A stretch of DNA of 64,000 nucleotides from Symbiodinium natans (taxonomy: Eukaryota > Sar > Dinophyceae > Suessiales > Symbiodiniaceae), in assembly GCA_905221605.1 (NCBI GenBank), contig CAJNDS010002765.1, forward strand, positions 1 through 64,000, given 5' to 3'. Made by a program: the position numbers and the translations under genes. This document shows positions 11,407 to 22,800 of this stretch, piece by piece. Numbering within the stretch: position 1 is the first letter of the stretch; every line of letters begins with the position of its first letter. The notes under the pieces are model-generated. The model was not told the origin of the DNA. It was given only the letters and a program-made list of their open reading frames with translations, and ran no database searches.

Positions 11407-12339
11407 GGAGAAAATAAGGACTGACCGGCGCCAGTCCGCGTGCTTGCAAGACGCCATCCACCGCTTGTGCTGGCGGCAGCTCACTGAACGCCTGTAACAG
11501 TTGAACCGTTGGTCCCGTGCGAGGCACAATATTGGCGTCCACTAGTGGCACGTGCGGCAAGTGGGTGCAAGACGTTAAGACCTGCACTAAAGCGCAAGAA
11601 CCCGACAGCCCAATAGAATGCAATGTGGCCAGTGGACTTGACGTCAGGCCAGTCAAGGGTAGCTGCCGCCCAGAAGTGTTCGGCTCGGCTGCCACTGCGC
11701 TACTCGGGTGCTGGCAGAAGCCTTGGAATTGATCTGCCAGCTGTTTGCCAGCTGCATGCTCATGGGTATCAAGGAAAATTTGCTGCCTCTTGGTGGAGGG
11801 AAGAATCGAAACCGCTTAACCCAGCAGCCACTAGGTATTTAGTTGCTTTGTCCCCCGCTTCCTGATACTAGACAATAAACAGACAACATGCGGCAGAGGC
11901 TCCAAGCGAAACCCTTGAGCTTGCAGCTCTGATAAGGTGCCCGCCAAGGTGTTTGAGCAGAATCGGGGCGGCCCTCCCTGTGCCTCTGTAACTGTAGCTT
12001 ATATTTGCTGTAACTTATACTCACTGTGCATGTTCGAAGATCTAAAATCGCTTTCTGCCCACTTCCCAGCTTATGTGCAAAAAAAAATGCTTCTCCCACT
12101 TTCTGCTCGGTTCTGTAAAAACAATTGGTCAAACGGTCGCTTTGCCGGCATCGGCCGCGCGTCAGCTATCCTCGTTTTTTCTAATTCTTTAAGGCACATA
12201 CGGCGCATCGCACGTTTGCCGTGCAGGCGGACGCACAAGGCCGTAGTCCAACGCTTCTCAGTTCCAAGCTGCCTGGGTCACATACACTCAGTGAGTCAGG
12301 TATGATCTTTTTGAATTTTTTAAAGGGGGCTTAAGGGGA

Positions 12340-12560
12340 AGACTTGAATTTGAGGACGAACAAGCGGAGCTTGAGAAGGGGCTTCAAGCCCCCTTCGAGA
12401 ATTATGAGCCGCAGAATTCTTAAATTCAATTTGAAGGGGGCTTCGAAGGGGCTTCAAGGGGGGCTTGAGAAGGGGGGCTTTCTCAAATTCAATTCAAGGG
12501 GGCTTTCGAAGGGGCTTCAAGGGGGGCTTGAGAAACAATTCTTGAAGGGGGCTTCAAGTC
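12340..12560. repeat. ggggcttcaagggggcttgag short-period array
   Basis: Imperfect tandem words ggggcttcaagggggg, gaaggggcttcaag and cttgaatttgagg fill this segment. The same array type precedes the unique-looking repeat at 25950, so the two loci share a composite repeat. Confidence 0.7.
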
Positions 12561-12660
12561 CCTTCTGAAGGGTCAAATTTGATCAAAGTCTGATGTTCAA
12601 AGTCAAAGTGTTTGATTTTATACTTTTAGGCCAAAGATCACAGTGTCTTCTGCTCTCAGA
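12551..12660. repeat. Direct repeat shared with 25952-26066 (left copy)
   Basis: From cttcaagtcccttctgaagg through gatgttcaaagtcaaagtg and ttttaggccaaagatcacag to ctgctctcagag, this ~110 bp matches 25952-26066 almost base for base in the same orientation. The two copies bracket the copia element. They may be LTR remnants or dispersed repeats. Confidence 0.75.
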
Positions 12661-13593
12661 GCGTTGAAACTCGTGGCACAGCTACGGGGCCTAAGGGACC
12701 TCAGGTCAAGACTACACTCAACCCTCACAGCACGAAGTGCGGACTCTTTTCACTGCGCTGTTCACAGCTTCTCGAGCTCCGCTCGTCTTGAGCCAATGCG
12801 AGCACGGCTCTCCAGCTTCAACCACTGTCTGCCAGACATGGGAAAACAAAGGTACTTCAGGTGAAAACACTCAGCCATGGAACTTCTACTCCTAAACACT
12901 GTGGGTAGGTTCCTAGCACCTCTTAGGTGCTCTGCTGAGCTCTGTGCAGACCTAAACTGGCTTGAGTCACTTCTGGTCACCAAATACCAGGCCCGACAAA
13001 CGAGTTTCGAGAAAACGAACAGAAAACGGTTCTTCCCACTCAAAACAAGGTCTCACCAAGCCAAAAGAAATCTGCACTGCCTGACATGTCCTTGTGCCTA
13101 TGCTTCACACTCATAGCAGACAACTCAAGTGCACATCACGTGTCAACTGGGAAACTAGGAGGGTCACATATATCACTCGAAAGCGGCCTGAGTCGCTAGC
13201 CAGGTTAGGCTCTTCGGAACCGGAGTTCCGGTAGGTATTAACTATGCACGGAAAAGGGACTCTCGAGGTGTCCTTGGCCTGCTTGACACGGCCGTACTAT
13301 GTGCAGGGAGCACCGAGAGAAGAAAAAGGGCCTAACCAGCGCGAGAAGCTCGGCGGCCTACGGCTACTCACTGGTTTGGCACTGTACAAAGCCCTAGGCA
13401 AAATGTTCTGCAGGTTGAACTGCCTGGTCTGTACTGCCTGCCCTATCAGCCCTGCCAGTACAGGGGAGAAACTCACCCACTTCCGGCTCACTCAGAAAAG
13501 GCAGAAGGTCTGGAACCGATACATGGGCAATGCCTGTACTAAACTGAACGCAAGTGGCTTGGCAAAGTCGCCAACCTCCGGCACAGGCCTAGG

Positions 13594-13730
13594 CTTTCTC
13601 GCCCTTACTAACCTAGGCCCCAGGAACTCATGCCGCAGCAGCACTGAGCTCCTGTTAGCCCCGTTTGCTGACCTGGCTTTCTCGCACTTACTCACCAGGG
13701 AGGGGAACCAGCTTTCTCGCTCTTACTAAC
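13594..13730. repeat. Three spaced copies of ctttctcgc(n)cttact
   Basis: ctttctcgcccttactaacc (13594), ctttctcgcacttactcacc (13677) and ctttctcgctcttactaac (13712) are near-identical 20-mers in direct orientation with 35-85 bp spacing. Purpose unknown. Confidence 0.55.
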
Positions 13731-14618
13731 TGGTTCAACCTCAGCGGCTCCAAGGAGCCCATACCACTTGCACGCAGGGAGGGCTTGGTTGATTTGGGCA
13801 GCTCAGTTGGGCAGGCTTTCAGGCACCGAGCCACAGCCTTTAACCTCCACAATCTGGTGCCTCTGGCTGTCCGTCAGCCAAGCATTGGTCCCTAACAACA
13901 ACGCCTGCCGCTAGGCTTCCTCCAAGATGGGCTTGCACCACCCGGAGAGAAACAACAGCACCCTGCAGGAATCTCAAAGGAGATCCTCGACAGGCCAAAC
14001 ACGGGTAACCCCAAACTGATGCAGGGAAATGCCCTAAACCTCATACGGTCGGCGTACTAGGATCCTCGTCCGTTCCTGCCACACCTCAGCGCCCTCCCTC
14101 CCCTCATCAACCAGTGAGGATCTTCAGGGTGCGGTTCTAACGTTATCCTTTCGTGCGCTGTGTTTGCGAGAACCCCGTGTTGGGCCTGTGGAAGGCCCAC
14201 AAGCACCTGAGCCCGAAAACCCGGTCCAGCGGTCTGCTGCACAGACCGAGCAAAGGGGCCGAACCGGTGTCAGGCTGAACAAAAGCCGCATCGAGGCGGC
14301 CTGTCCTGCAGGGTGTCCATCGGAACAACTGCGAAAATATTCCGACGGATGGATCTGGGTACGTGCCGGGACTGAGCACTTCTGCTTGCATTCTTACAAC
14401 CTGCATCCTTATGCGATCATTAAATGATCCAATTCTATGCAAGATTCTCCGTGGTGCCCTATGGCACTCTCAGTTTGGGAACGGACTCACAGGACCGTCG
14501 CTGATTGGACGGGGAGAAGCTTCACCCGTGACAAAGGGATTCCGGAGGGTGAGCATCTCACCCTTGATTCTGGCAGGGCATAGCTCCTGCAATTTGGGTG
14601 GGTTGGGGCCGGATTAGG

Positions 14619-15536
14619 TCAGACCTCCCAGGGGACGTCTTCCAAGTCTTCAAAGCCACACACTAGCCAATCACTGTTGCCTGCTTCTTCTGGGGAGTCT
14701 AGATCCTGAGAACACCCTTCCTCAAGGAAGGTCCAGCCATGTGCGCTGGCTGCAGAAGACAGCGGCGCCAGCAAAGGTTCTACGGGCTCCGTACCTTGGT
14801 GACCTAACTGACGCAAGTTAGCAAGGGAAGCGTAGTCCAGAAACACCGGTCTCCTAACTGCTTGGTCGAAACTCGGCCAGCTCCACGTGCACGCTAGGAA
14901 GCTTTCTAGACAAAGGGCACAGTAGAGCTCGATGCGTCTTCCATCCTCTCCATGCAAGATCGCTGGTTGCCTTTTCCCAGGACCGGGCAAGAAGTTGAGG
15001 TTATGGGTTGGAATGTTACCACAGCCAGTGCAATTAAAGTTCAAAAGGCGAAGCCACTGCACGGGCGGGTCGCCTCCCGTTCCCCCGTGGAGCTCTGCTG
15101 GGTCTTCCATGCATCTCCATTGCCCACAGGGTCCGGCTCGGACTGTTTTGCCGGATTTGCTGGTGCGAACAAAATACACGCTGCTGTCCTCGGAGAGGAG
15201 CAGCCACTCTTTCCGGCCCTTGTGATGCCAGCGAAAGCAGAGTGCTTGGTGGAAAGTCCTGCTTTGGCTGGGACCACAATTGGCTCTATGGGCCCAAGTT
15301 CGCTCTGGATTTGCCAGGCTGCTCGAGCATCTTACCTGGTCTTCCAAGGCTGGAGAAACTCCACAGCCGGCTGTAAGAGGACTCGCATAAGGGAAGAGTT
15401 CCCCAAGCCGGGCTGCTTCGCCCTCCAGTCGGGCCGTGCCTTCTTTCTGGCTCTCTGCAGAGCAAGTTGGGTGAGATGACTCCAACCCATCACTTGCTGG
15501 CAGTGAGGATCTCGACTGCACAGGTGCTCTGGACAT
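14619..15536 (-). CDS. 305-codon ORF with paired cysteines, unassigned
   Basis: I do not recognise this protein. The frame is uninterrupted from ATG 15536 to its stop at 14619. The N-terminal ~80 residues are Ser/Ala/Glu-rich. The middle holds a Trp-containing segment (FRWHHKGRKEWLLL, then SSVYFVRTSKSGK). It is followed by LLNFNCTGCGN and, ~35 residues on, IELYCALCLESFLACTW. The two CxxC pairs could form one zinc site. The C-terminus is acidic. It lies on the same strand as, and about 310 bp beyond, the methyltransferase-like 3' module of the copia element, so it may be a downstream accessory gene of the element or an independent gene read through by it. Composition and lack of repeats favour real coding sequence. 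Confidence 0.5.
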   Translation of the reverse strand: MSRAPVQSRSSLPASDGLESSHPTCSAESQKEGTARLEGEAARLGELFPYASPLTAGCGVSPALEDQVRCSSSLANPERTWAHRANCGPSQSRTFHQALCFRWHHKGRKEWLLLSEDSSVYFVRTSKSGKTVRAGPCGQWRCMEDPAELHGGTGGDPPVQWLRLLNFNCTGCGNIPTHNLNFLPGPGKRQPAILHGEDGRRIELYCALCLESFLACTWSWPSFDQAVRRPVFLDYASLANLRQLGHQGTEPVEPLLAPLSSAASAHGWTFLEEGCSQDLDSPEEAGNSDWLVCGFEDLEDVPWEV

Positions 15537-15844
15537 GGCTCAAATGAAGGCTGTGAAAAAGCAGGCCTGGTACCCAAAACAGTTAGGGGACTCGAGGCTG
15601 GTTCACACAGCTACCGCTCTGCTACCTGTGCACCCCACCGGGGTTGAGCCGAGATCTTGAGCCAGTCACATATATCAACTCCCCCTCATGACCAAGAGTT
15701 TCACTGTTGGTCACGTCAACTAAGCTCCACGCAAAGTCAACTAAGCTCCTCGCCGGGCCATGGATTCCGGCGCATTCCTCAGTCCTAGACCGCTGCACTG
15801 CTTCAGACCGCTGGAGGTCGACTATCTCTCGCAAAGTAACCGAA

Positions 15845-16812
15845 TTACCGCAGTCGCAAGCTTTCCAGGGCGACGTCCGCGAAAGCTGGCGGATAGTGCT
15901 GCGTTGCTTTGAGATCAAAGTTTCGTGAATGATCTCCCTTGCAGGTACATGCAAATGTTTCGGACATTGTTCGCACAAACTGTTCATCGTTCGACATCAG
16001 TTTCCAAATCTTTCGGATAGGTAATCCATCTCTGCCTACCAAGCCTGAAACACAGCCGTGCACTTCGCCAGTGTAATGGGTTCTTTGCTTTGCAAACGAA
16101 CGGGTGCTTGCCCATCCCCAGTAGGCACACCTCTGCGGCCATTCTATGACCCATACCCCCACTTGCGGGTGGTTCACCATCACTAAGAAGCTCCGCCAGA
16201 GCTTGCGATGCACCGTGAATAAAGCTTGTAGATGGTCCTGATAGCCCGGCCGATCTTCGTGTCGCCGTTGGTATGGGCTACCTCCGGTACAAGGAGTGCT
16301 GCTCCAGAAAACAACCTTCATCCCCCATTCTCTCGCAACGTTCATTGCAGACATGACCCGCTCCACGGTGTCATTTGAGGTTCCGTCAACCCCTTGAGTA
16401 ATCGGCAGGACAAATACTTGGTGCACACTTCCTTGCAGGTACAGATTCGAACGTGAACTCGTGCAAAACTCGATCAGCAAAGTTGAATATTCAGTCTCGA
16501 GTTCGCATAGCCGACAGAAAGCTTCATATTCGAGGTTGTCCGGCCCGAGTATCGAATCTAGCACTCCAGACAGCAACAAGCAAGACCTGACTGCCGGGAC
16601 CTCTCGGAAATCGATGTTGGTGACATCTTCTAGTCCGAGGGTTGCTGTATGCTTTGCTGTTTGGAGGCGATTTAAATTCTTTGTGAGAAGATCGCTCACA
16701 TTCTCGGTTCCGGCCACTCCCTCTACTGCTAACTCGCCGCTATGGACACGGTCTTGGATAAAGCACAACCTCAAGTCTATATGCCGCATGCGTCTGAGTA
16801 GCCCCTCCATGC
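15845..16812 (-). pseudogene. 3' part of copia pol: RNase H tail plus methyltransferase-like module
   Basis: This frame continues the polyprotein after a one-base break at about 16802-16812. Codons 1-50 are the copia RNase H tail (MRHIDLRLCFIQD, then GVAGTENVSDLLTKNLN), equivalent to the HIDIRYHFI...ADILTK end of copia pol. Codons ~110-315 form a second module: LLIEFCTSS (motif-I-like), SSTPCTGGSPYQ near 171-181 (PC-motif-like), VIEWPQRCAYW near 221-231 (where C5-methyltransferases have EN(V/P)), DGLPIRKIWKLMS near 261-273, and HYPPAFADV near 305-313. I recall modules of this pattern attached to dinoflagellate copia pols; that memory is unverified. Whether it methylates anything is unknown. 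The one-base break would separate it from the main frame unless ribosomes shift. Confidence 0.7.
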
Positions 16813-19800
16813 TGGCAATTTGCCAGCTGAGGCAGAGTCAGTGTACACGCGGTGGGGTTTCTGGAGGGTGCCCCAGATATGCGCCGTCAATTGCGCAAGT
16901 CCTGCCACCTCTTTCGCTGCCTCGGCGATGGCAAACAACTCTGCCTCTGCTGAGCTGAGTGCGACAACGCTTTGCAGGCGGCTGTACCCCTTTATGCAGT
17001 ACCACAGACCGTCCACTGCGATGTAGATCACTCCGCCACTGGTGCTCTTCCGGGCTACGCTCATCTCGCTGCCCCAATTGCTGTCGCAATAGGCTACCAG
17101 GCTGGCATTCTCCCCCTCATTGGTCTTGCCATCTCCGAGCGGGAAGATTTGATCTAACAGCGGAAACGCTGCTAACCATCGCAGGAACTTGCGAAGTGCA
17201 TCTTCATGCACTTGCCGTGGCATGCTTTGTCCGCGTGACAACATGGAGTGAAAATACGTTATATCTGAGCGAGTTTGACAGAGCCATCCTATCTTCCCTA
17301 GGCAACTTCGGAATCGTGAGGCGGCCTCACTCGACAGCTCCTTCGAAGGCTCTTCAACACTCTCCTCATCGTACATACTCCTGATGTCGGGTGTCGTCAA
17401 GGATGCTTTCGCGGTGGATATGTCCCATCCGAAAGATGTAAAGACCGACTTCACATACTCAGGCTTCACCCCAAGCATGATTTGTCGTCCATCCCAACGG
17501 ATTAAACGGCCGAGGAATTCCATCTGCCCATCTTCGATCAGCCTCCCTGTCACTTTGACTTTCAAGACTGAACTCAGGGCTTCATGGACGTACTCGAACC
17601 CTTTCTCGGTAGAAGACACAATGAGCAAATCATCCACGTACGCTAACATGATGATATACTCCCATCCGGATTCAAGGTTGACCCATCCGCTGAAAAGCGT
17701 CGGTTCAAGCGGGCTCGCTTGTAAGCCTAGTGCAGATACGATCCTGTTCAGGTGTCGCTGCCAGCTAAGGCTGGCGGAACGCAAACCGTAGAGCGCTTTC
17801 TCTAGTATCAAGTACGCGGTTTCGCCGCTCTCGAGCGCGAATGTACTTGGTTCCACTACCTGCGCAAAGAGAAACGCGGTGGAGATGTCGAGGCCGTAAG
17901 CCCGCATCTTTCCCTTCGCCGCCCGTGCAAGGACGATCTTGAGGGCTTCCACCGACGCAGTATTTGAACTCAACCCCAAATCGAGTGCGGATGGTCGGCC
18001 ATGAGCAAAATCCTTAGCGACTATCCTTGCTCGGACTAGTCCTGGGGCCTTCTGAGTGAGGACCCATCGGGACTTGACCGTCCGACAGTTTGGGTTGGCT
18101 TTGCGGTATTCATCAATCTCGCTCTTTGATCTTGCATAACCAACTTTCAGACTATCGAGTGCATTCACTTCTTTCTTGATTCCTTGCCATGTCTCTTCAG
18201 GGTCCAGCTGGAAACCTTCCAGGTCGTCGTAGCTGGCTCGAGGTCGATTCACCCACAGGGTCCTGTCTTGGATTCTCATGTACGCCCCTGCGGACTCATC
18301 TTCCTTTTTCTCTTTAACTGAAGAACATACACATGGGTGGTCCTGGAGATTCAACAACTCAACTACTTCACGCTCGACCGACTGCTGTTGCTTGTGGTGC
18401 TGTCGTTGTGTTGTTGTGTTCAAGCAAACATACGGGAACTTCTCCACGCTCGACCGACCAACAAGTAAGTGACATGCTGCTTCGACGTCGTAGTGGTCAC
18501 AACAAGATAGTGGTTGTGGTGTGTAGTGGGCGCTCTCGAGCAATTCCTCCAGGTATCGGACTGGGACCCCCTCATGGAATGTCTGGGGATGCTCTGGAGC
18601 GTCTCCCATCTCTGGAGCTTCTCCCACATCGTCATCCTCAGCCTCGGACGGCTGGTACTCGGACACATTCCAGTCAGCATCCGGTGCTGATATCTCCGGG
18701 ATCTCCAGGTCTCCGACTCCTGCTTGCTCAGGATCAAACGCTCGGACCTCCTCTCCTCCAAAGCGTGTTCGCTTGTTCGGCTTCATTTGCTCGTCATCAT
18801 CGTATGGGTCTTCTCCAATTAGCTCCTCAGGTCTTCGGTCGACCTTCGGTCCTTCATCTAATGCCTCCAGAGCATCATCGATGGAATCACGCAACCATTT
18901 TTGGTATCTCTTCACACACTTTTGGGAATGCCTGCTCGAGCTGACGCCTTCCTGGCATCCGCGGCACTTGGGTGTAACACCATGTTGTCTCACCCAGTCT
19001 ATGGGAGGACCTCCACCTGGAACATATGGGAGAAACAGCTCTTTGGTCTTCGGTGCTTCAGGCGGGGGCACGAAGCCATCTAGGGCCTTTGCACCGGGCA
19101 GAAGATTTGCGTCGAAACGCAACGGGTAGAGCAATTTGAGTCCGGGCGCGATCACCCGTTTCGTCTCCCCACTATCCAAGCGGATTTCCATGGCATGACC
19201 TGTGCTCCCAAGCACTGGTCCCAAGTAGATCCCTCGAGCATACTTGGCATCCGCGTCAGGTCTTCTAGCCCGCGTTATCTTAGCATATGCTACCGCACCG
19301 AACGGATACGTGACTTGCGGTCGCACGCGATCTCCGCGGATCTTCTGCATGGGTGTCATGGTCGACCCTACAGAAACTGAAAACCTGTTGCGCGTGTGTG
19401 CTGCGTATTGAAACAAAAGGTCGAAAACATCCGCACACTCAGCATCCAAAACAACGCCATGTTCACGCAACTCAAGCTCATGTGTTGCTACGATTCCTTT
19501 CAGGGTCCTAATGGCTCGTTCTGCTGCTGGTGCATGCCTTTCGGGTGCAAAGCTGTCCTCAGTACCCTCACAAAGATCAGCGAGCCTCGCTGCGATGTTC
19601 TTCGTGAGTCCCTCTGCATCAGACATGAAATGCGGTTGTTTCACACCAAAGTGCCTGACCCAGGGATGCAAATGCTCTGCTGTTGTTGCTGCGCTCTCTC
19701 CCTCAGGTCTAAAGCAAACTGCAATCGCAAAGCTCATGGTATGAACCAGTACGATGAATGCAAGCTTGCGAAAGAAGCACTGGTCAAGCTGAAACTCTCT

Positions 19801-22800
19801 CGGGTTCAGGTCGCTACGCTTTCGGGCTGGAGTGGTCCCTCTAGTGCGCTGGCAAAACTCACAGTCAGACATGTATGGTACGTGTCCCTGCATGTGGTGC
19901 TGAAGCTCTGCCTGTTTACTACGCACATTGTCCCCAATAATTCCTTCTTCAGTGACTAACTCAAACTGCTGTTGTGGCTGTCGCGTATCGGGCTCTTTTC
20001 TCTCGTCTTGGGACAAAGCTGCAAGGATTGGATTGATCTTCTCCGTACTCCCTTTCAGGGAGACGGGGAGCGAGAACGATCGCGCTCTTGGCGATCTCGG
20101 CGGCGCCTGATAAGTTCCATGAATGCAGGCGACGGCGCGCCACTCCACGGAATTGGGGTTTCGGGCGTGCGTTCGGGCCGCGGAACTGGAGGAGGCGGAG
20201 GTATCGGGAGCGCCAGCCTTGGTGCGACCGACCTCGCAGCCTGTATGTCCTGCGACCTTGCTCGGCGCCGGTCCTCGTATTGTTGGCCCGTGAGGACCCC
20301 CGCCTCGAGCTGAGCGCGAAGGCTCATTGTGTTGAATGGCCTTCCTGCCGGTGCCAATGTCCCCGCTGCTCCTGTTTCCATCGTTTCTGCCATCCTCATC
20401 ACCGTGCTGGAGAGGTCGCTGGCGGCTTCCGGGGGTGTCAAGCTGACCGGCAGTTGGGCATGGTCCTTCACCTGCATCCGCAGGAAGCTCTCCCTCAAAG
20501 GTCCGAGGGCTTGTAGCCCTTCTGAGGTGTGGCCTGGTGTGCTCAGATGCAGCTGCAGATACGGACCATGATAGCCCAGGTTGGAAAGTGATTCCCGCCA
20601 TGGAGGTGTCACTCGGAGAGTGCTCTTCGCATGCCTGGGCTCGGGGCCCCGGCGGTGCTCCGTGTACACTGCTGTCGGGCTGACCGGTTCCCCCGGCGGT
20701 TGCGTCATGGAGATAGGGGGATGCTCCGGATGTGCTGGGGTCGTTGGAGCTGGAACCCCTGTGGTTGGCCTCCGTTCTCCCCAATCCTCGTCGGACTCGT
20801 CTATCTCCACCACCATTGTCGATGGTCCTGGCCTTGGGCTCGCCGGTGCTGCCGCGGTTGTTTCCTTCGGGTTCGGCTGAGGAAACTCGCTCGGTCCCAG
20901 CGCAACCACTGAGCGAGCCTTGCCCTCTGTCACTCCAAGTTCCAGCTGCTCTGGTTCCGCAAGAGCTTGCTCCCATGTGGCCCAATCCACCGGGCTCTGC
21001 GTCACGTGGAGGCCCTCCTTGGAGATGGTCTGCGTGAAGCCCTGCATGTTGGCTTCGTGTGGTTCGCTCATCAAATGGGCTTCGGTGACATACTTCTGGC
21101 ATAGGAGGCAAAACAGCGTCACCGGCGTATCCGGTGGATCGCTGGCTCCCGAAGCTTGTGCCGTCCAAGCTCCTCCAAATCGACGAGCAATCCACGTCAT
21201 CCAGCCTGTCGACGCCCAGCGCCGTTTTCCTCTCCGTGTTGGCGCTGACGATGCCGGCGTGGGGCCGGATGGCTCCCGAGGATCGACTCCCCTGCTCGAT
21301 TGATCCACATGGTCCGGCAGCAAATTCCGCACCGGTCTCTCGGCCTTGGCTTTTTCCTTGGATTTGATCTTCGGCGTCGGCTTCATCAGCACCATAGCGG
21401 GTCCCTTGGCTGGAGCCTCTGACATCGAAGGATCCGTTTGGAATTCCCTCACCCCAGTGTGGGACGACGGTGCCTCCGCCGCTTCCGTCTCTTCCATGAT
21501 GTACTCTATCGAAGGAGATGAGGTCGAAGGGTCCACCCTTGCCGAATCCAAATCCAGATCCATCTCGTCCCCTCCAGTGGACTCCGCCTCGGCATACGTT
21601 GCCTGGGGCTCCTCTCGGAGATTCTGTGGAAGCTCTATGCCGTGCTGCGCGGCGTTGGCCTCCAACAGTATCAATCTCCTGCGTCTCGCCCCCTGGCGCA
21701 TGCCTTCCAACTCTTGAATGCTCCGTTGCATCGTGGCACTCGGATCCATAGCGGCGGTCTCCTATCTGTCCTGCTCTAGGAAAACTTCGCCTCTTTGAGC
21801 AATCCAAGCTGCCAGTCTCAACCTCATCAGGGAAATCCTCCAAGCAAGCACGACAGACAACTGTTTCCCTACCATGCTCATGCACAAGATGCTCAACTGC
21901 TGGTGTGGTGCTGTTGTCCTGTTGCTTGTGTGAGATAACGCTGCTGTCATTTTCAAATACAAGCCACTCGACTGCTGGTGTGGTGCTGTTGTCCTGTTGC
22001 TTGTGTGAGATAACGCTGTTGTCTTCACTAAAAATCAAGCGCTCATCCCTATCAAGCTCACGAACAACTGGCGTATCCACATGACTGAAAAATTGAAGTT
22101 GATCCCTCGCAGAGCCGGAAACGTCACCAACTGTCCTTAGTCTGTCCTTAGCTTCGCCTTGGTCCAGGTCAACATGTTCGTGGCTCGTCTGAAACTCGCA
22201 ATCAACTACCTCATCAGGACATGAAACATCCAGCAATTCGGGGTTTTCGGGCACAACACACACTCTCGCAGAGCTGCGATGACCTCGATTCGAAGTCGAA
22301 CGATGAAAATCACGACTCGAAGACGACTTGCGAGACCGACTTCGACGAAACTGTTCCGTTTTGGCGATCAAATCCTGCGGTTTCAGCGCTAAAGGATGGT
22401 CATTCCGAACTGATGCAAGCCAACTAACTGAAGCAAACATGGTTGGTTTCAGCGTTACGCCGTGCTTTCGGACGGTAATTACGCCCTGCTGGTCGCACAT
22501 CGCTGGCTCCCAACCTCCATTCTGACAAAGCAAGTTGATGTTCAGCAAATTGTGCTTGATCTGATCGGAAATGACGGCTTCAAACCTAGCCCTACACATG
22601 TACACAGCGTCACCCTCATGCTCAGAACTGCTCTTCAGTGATGCTGATGTGGTGGTTTCAAAGCAAACTTCCACCAAAACATGTGTCGATCCGCCAATTT
22701 CAACGGAATCTCCTGTCGCAGTCTCCGCATACGACTTCGGGCGTCCTTCAAGCCATGCAAGGACCTTCACATGATCACTCTCAAGCGTCTCTCTCGTGAT

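Larger units (their letters stand above)
9223..14618. other. Gene-poor region
   Basis: No frame here carries a domain I recognise, and frames overlap indiscriminately on both strands. It contains the short repeats listed separately at 10758, 11361, 12340, 12551 and 13594. It may include the 3' untranslated portion of the retroelement to its right, which cannot be settled by eye. Confidence 0.5.

Noticed and set aside
18278-18944. Long plus-strand frames across the copia polyprotein
   Set aside because: They are antisense shadows of conserved copia codons and contain no domain.
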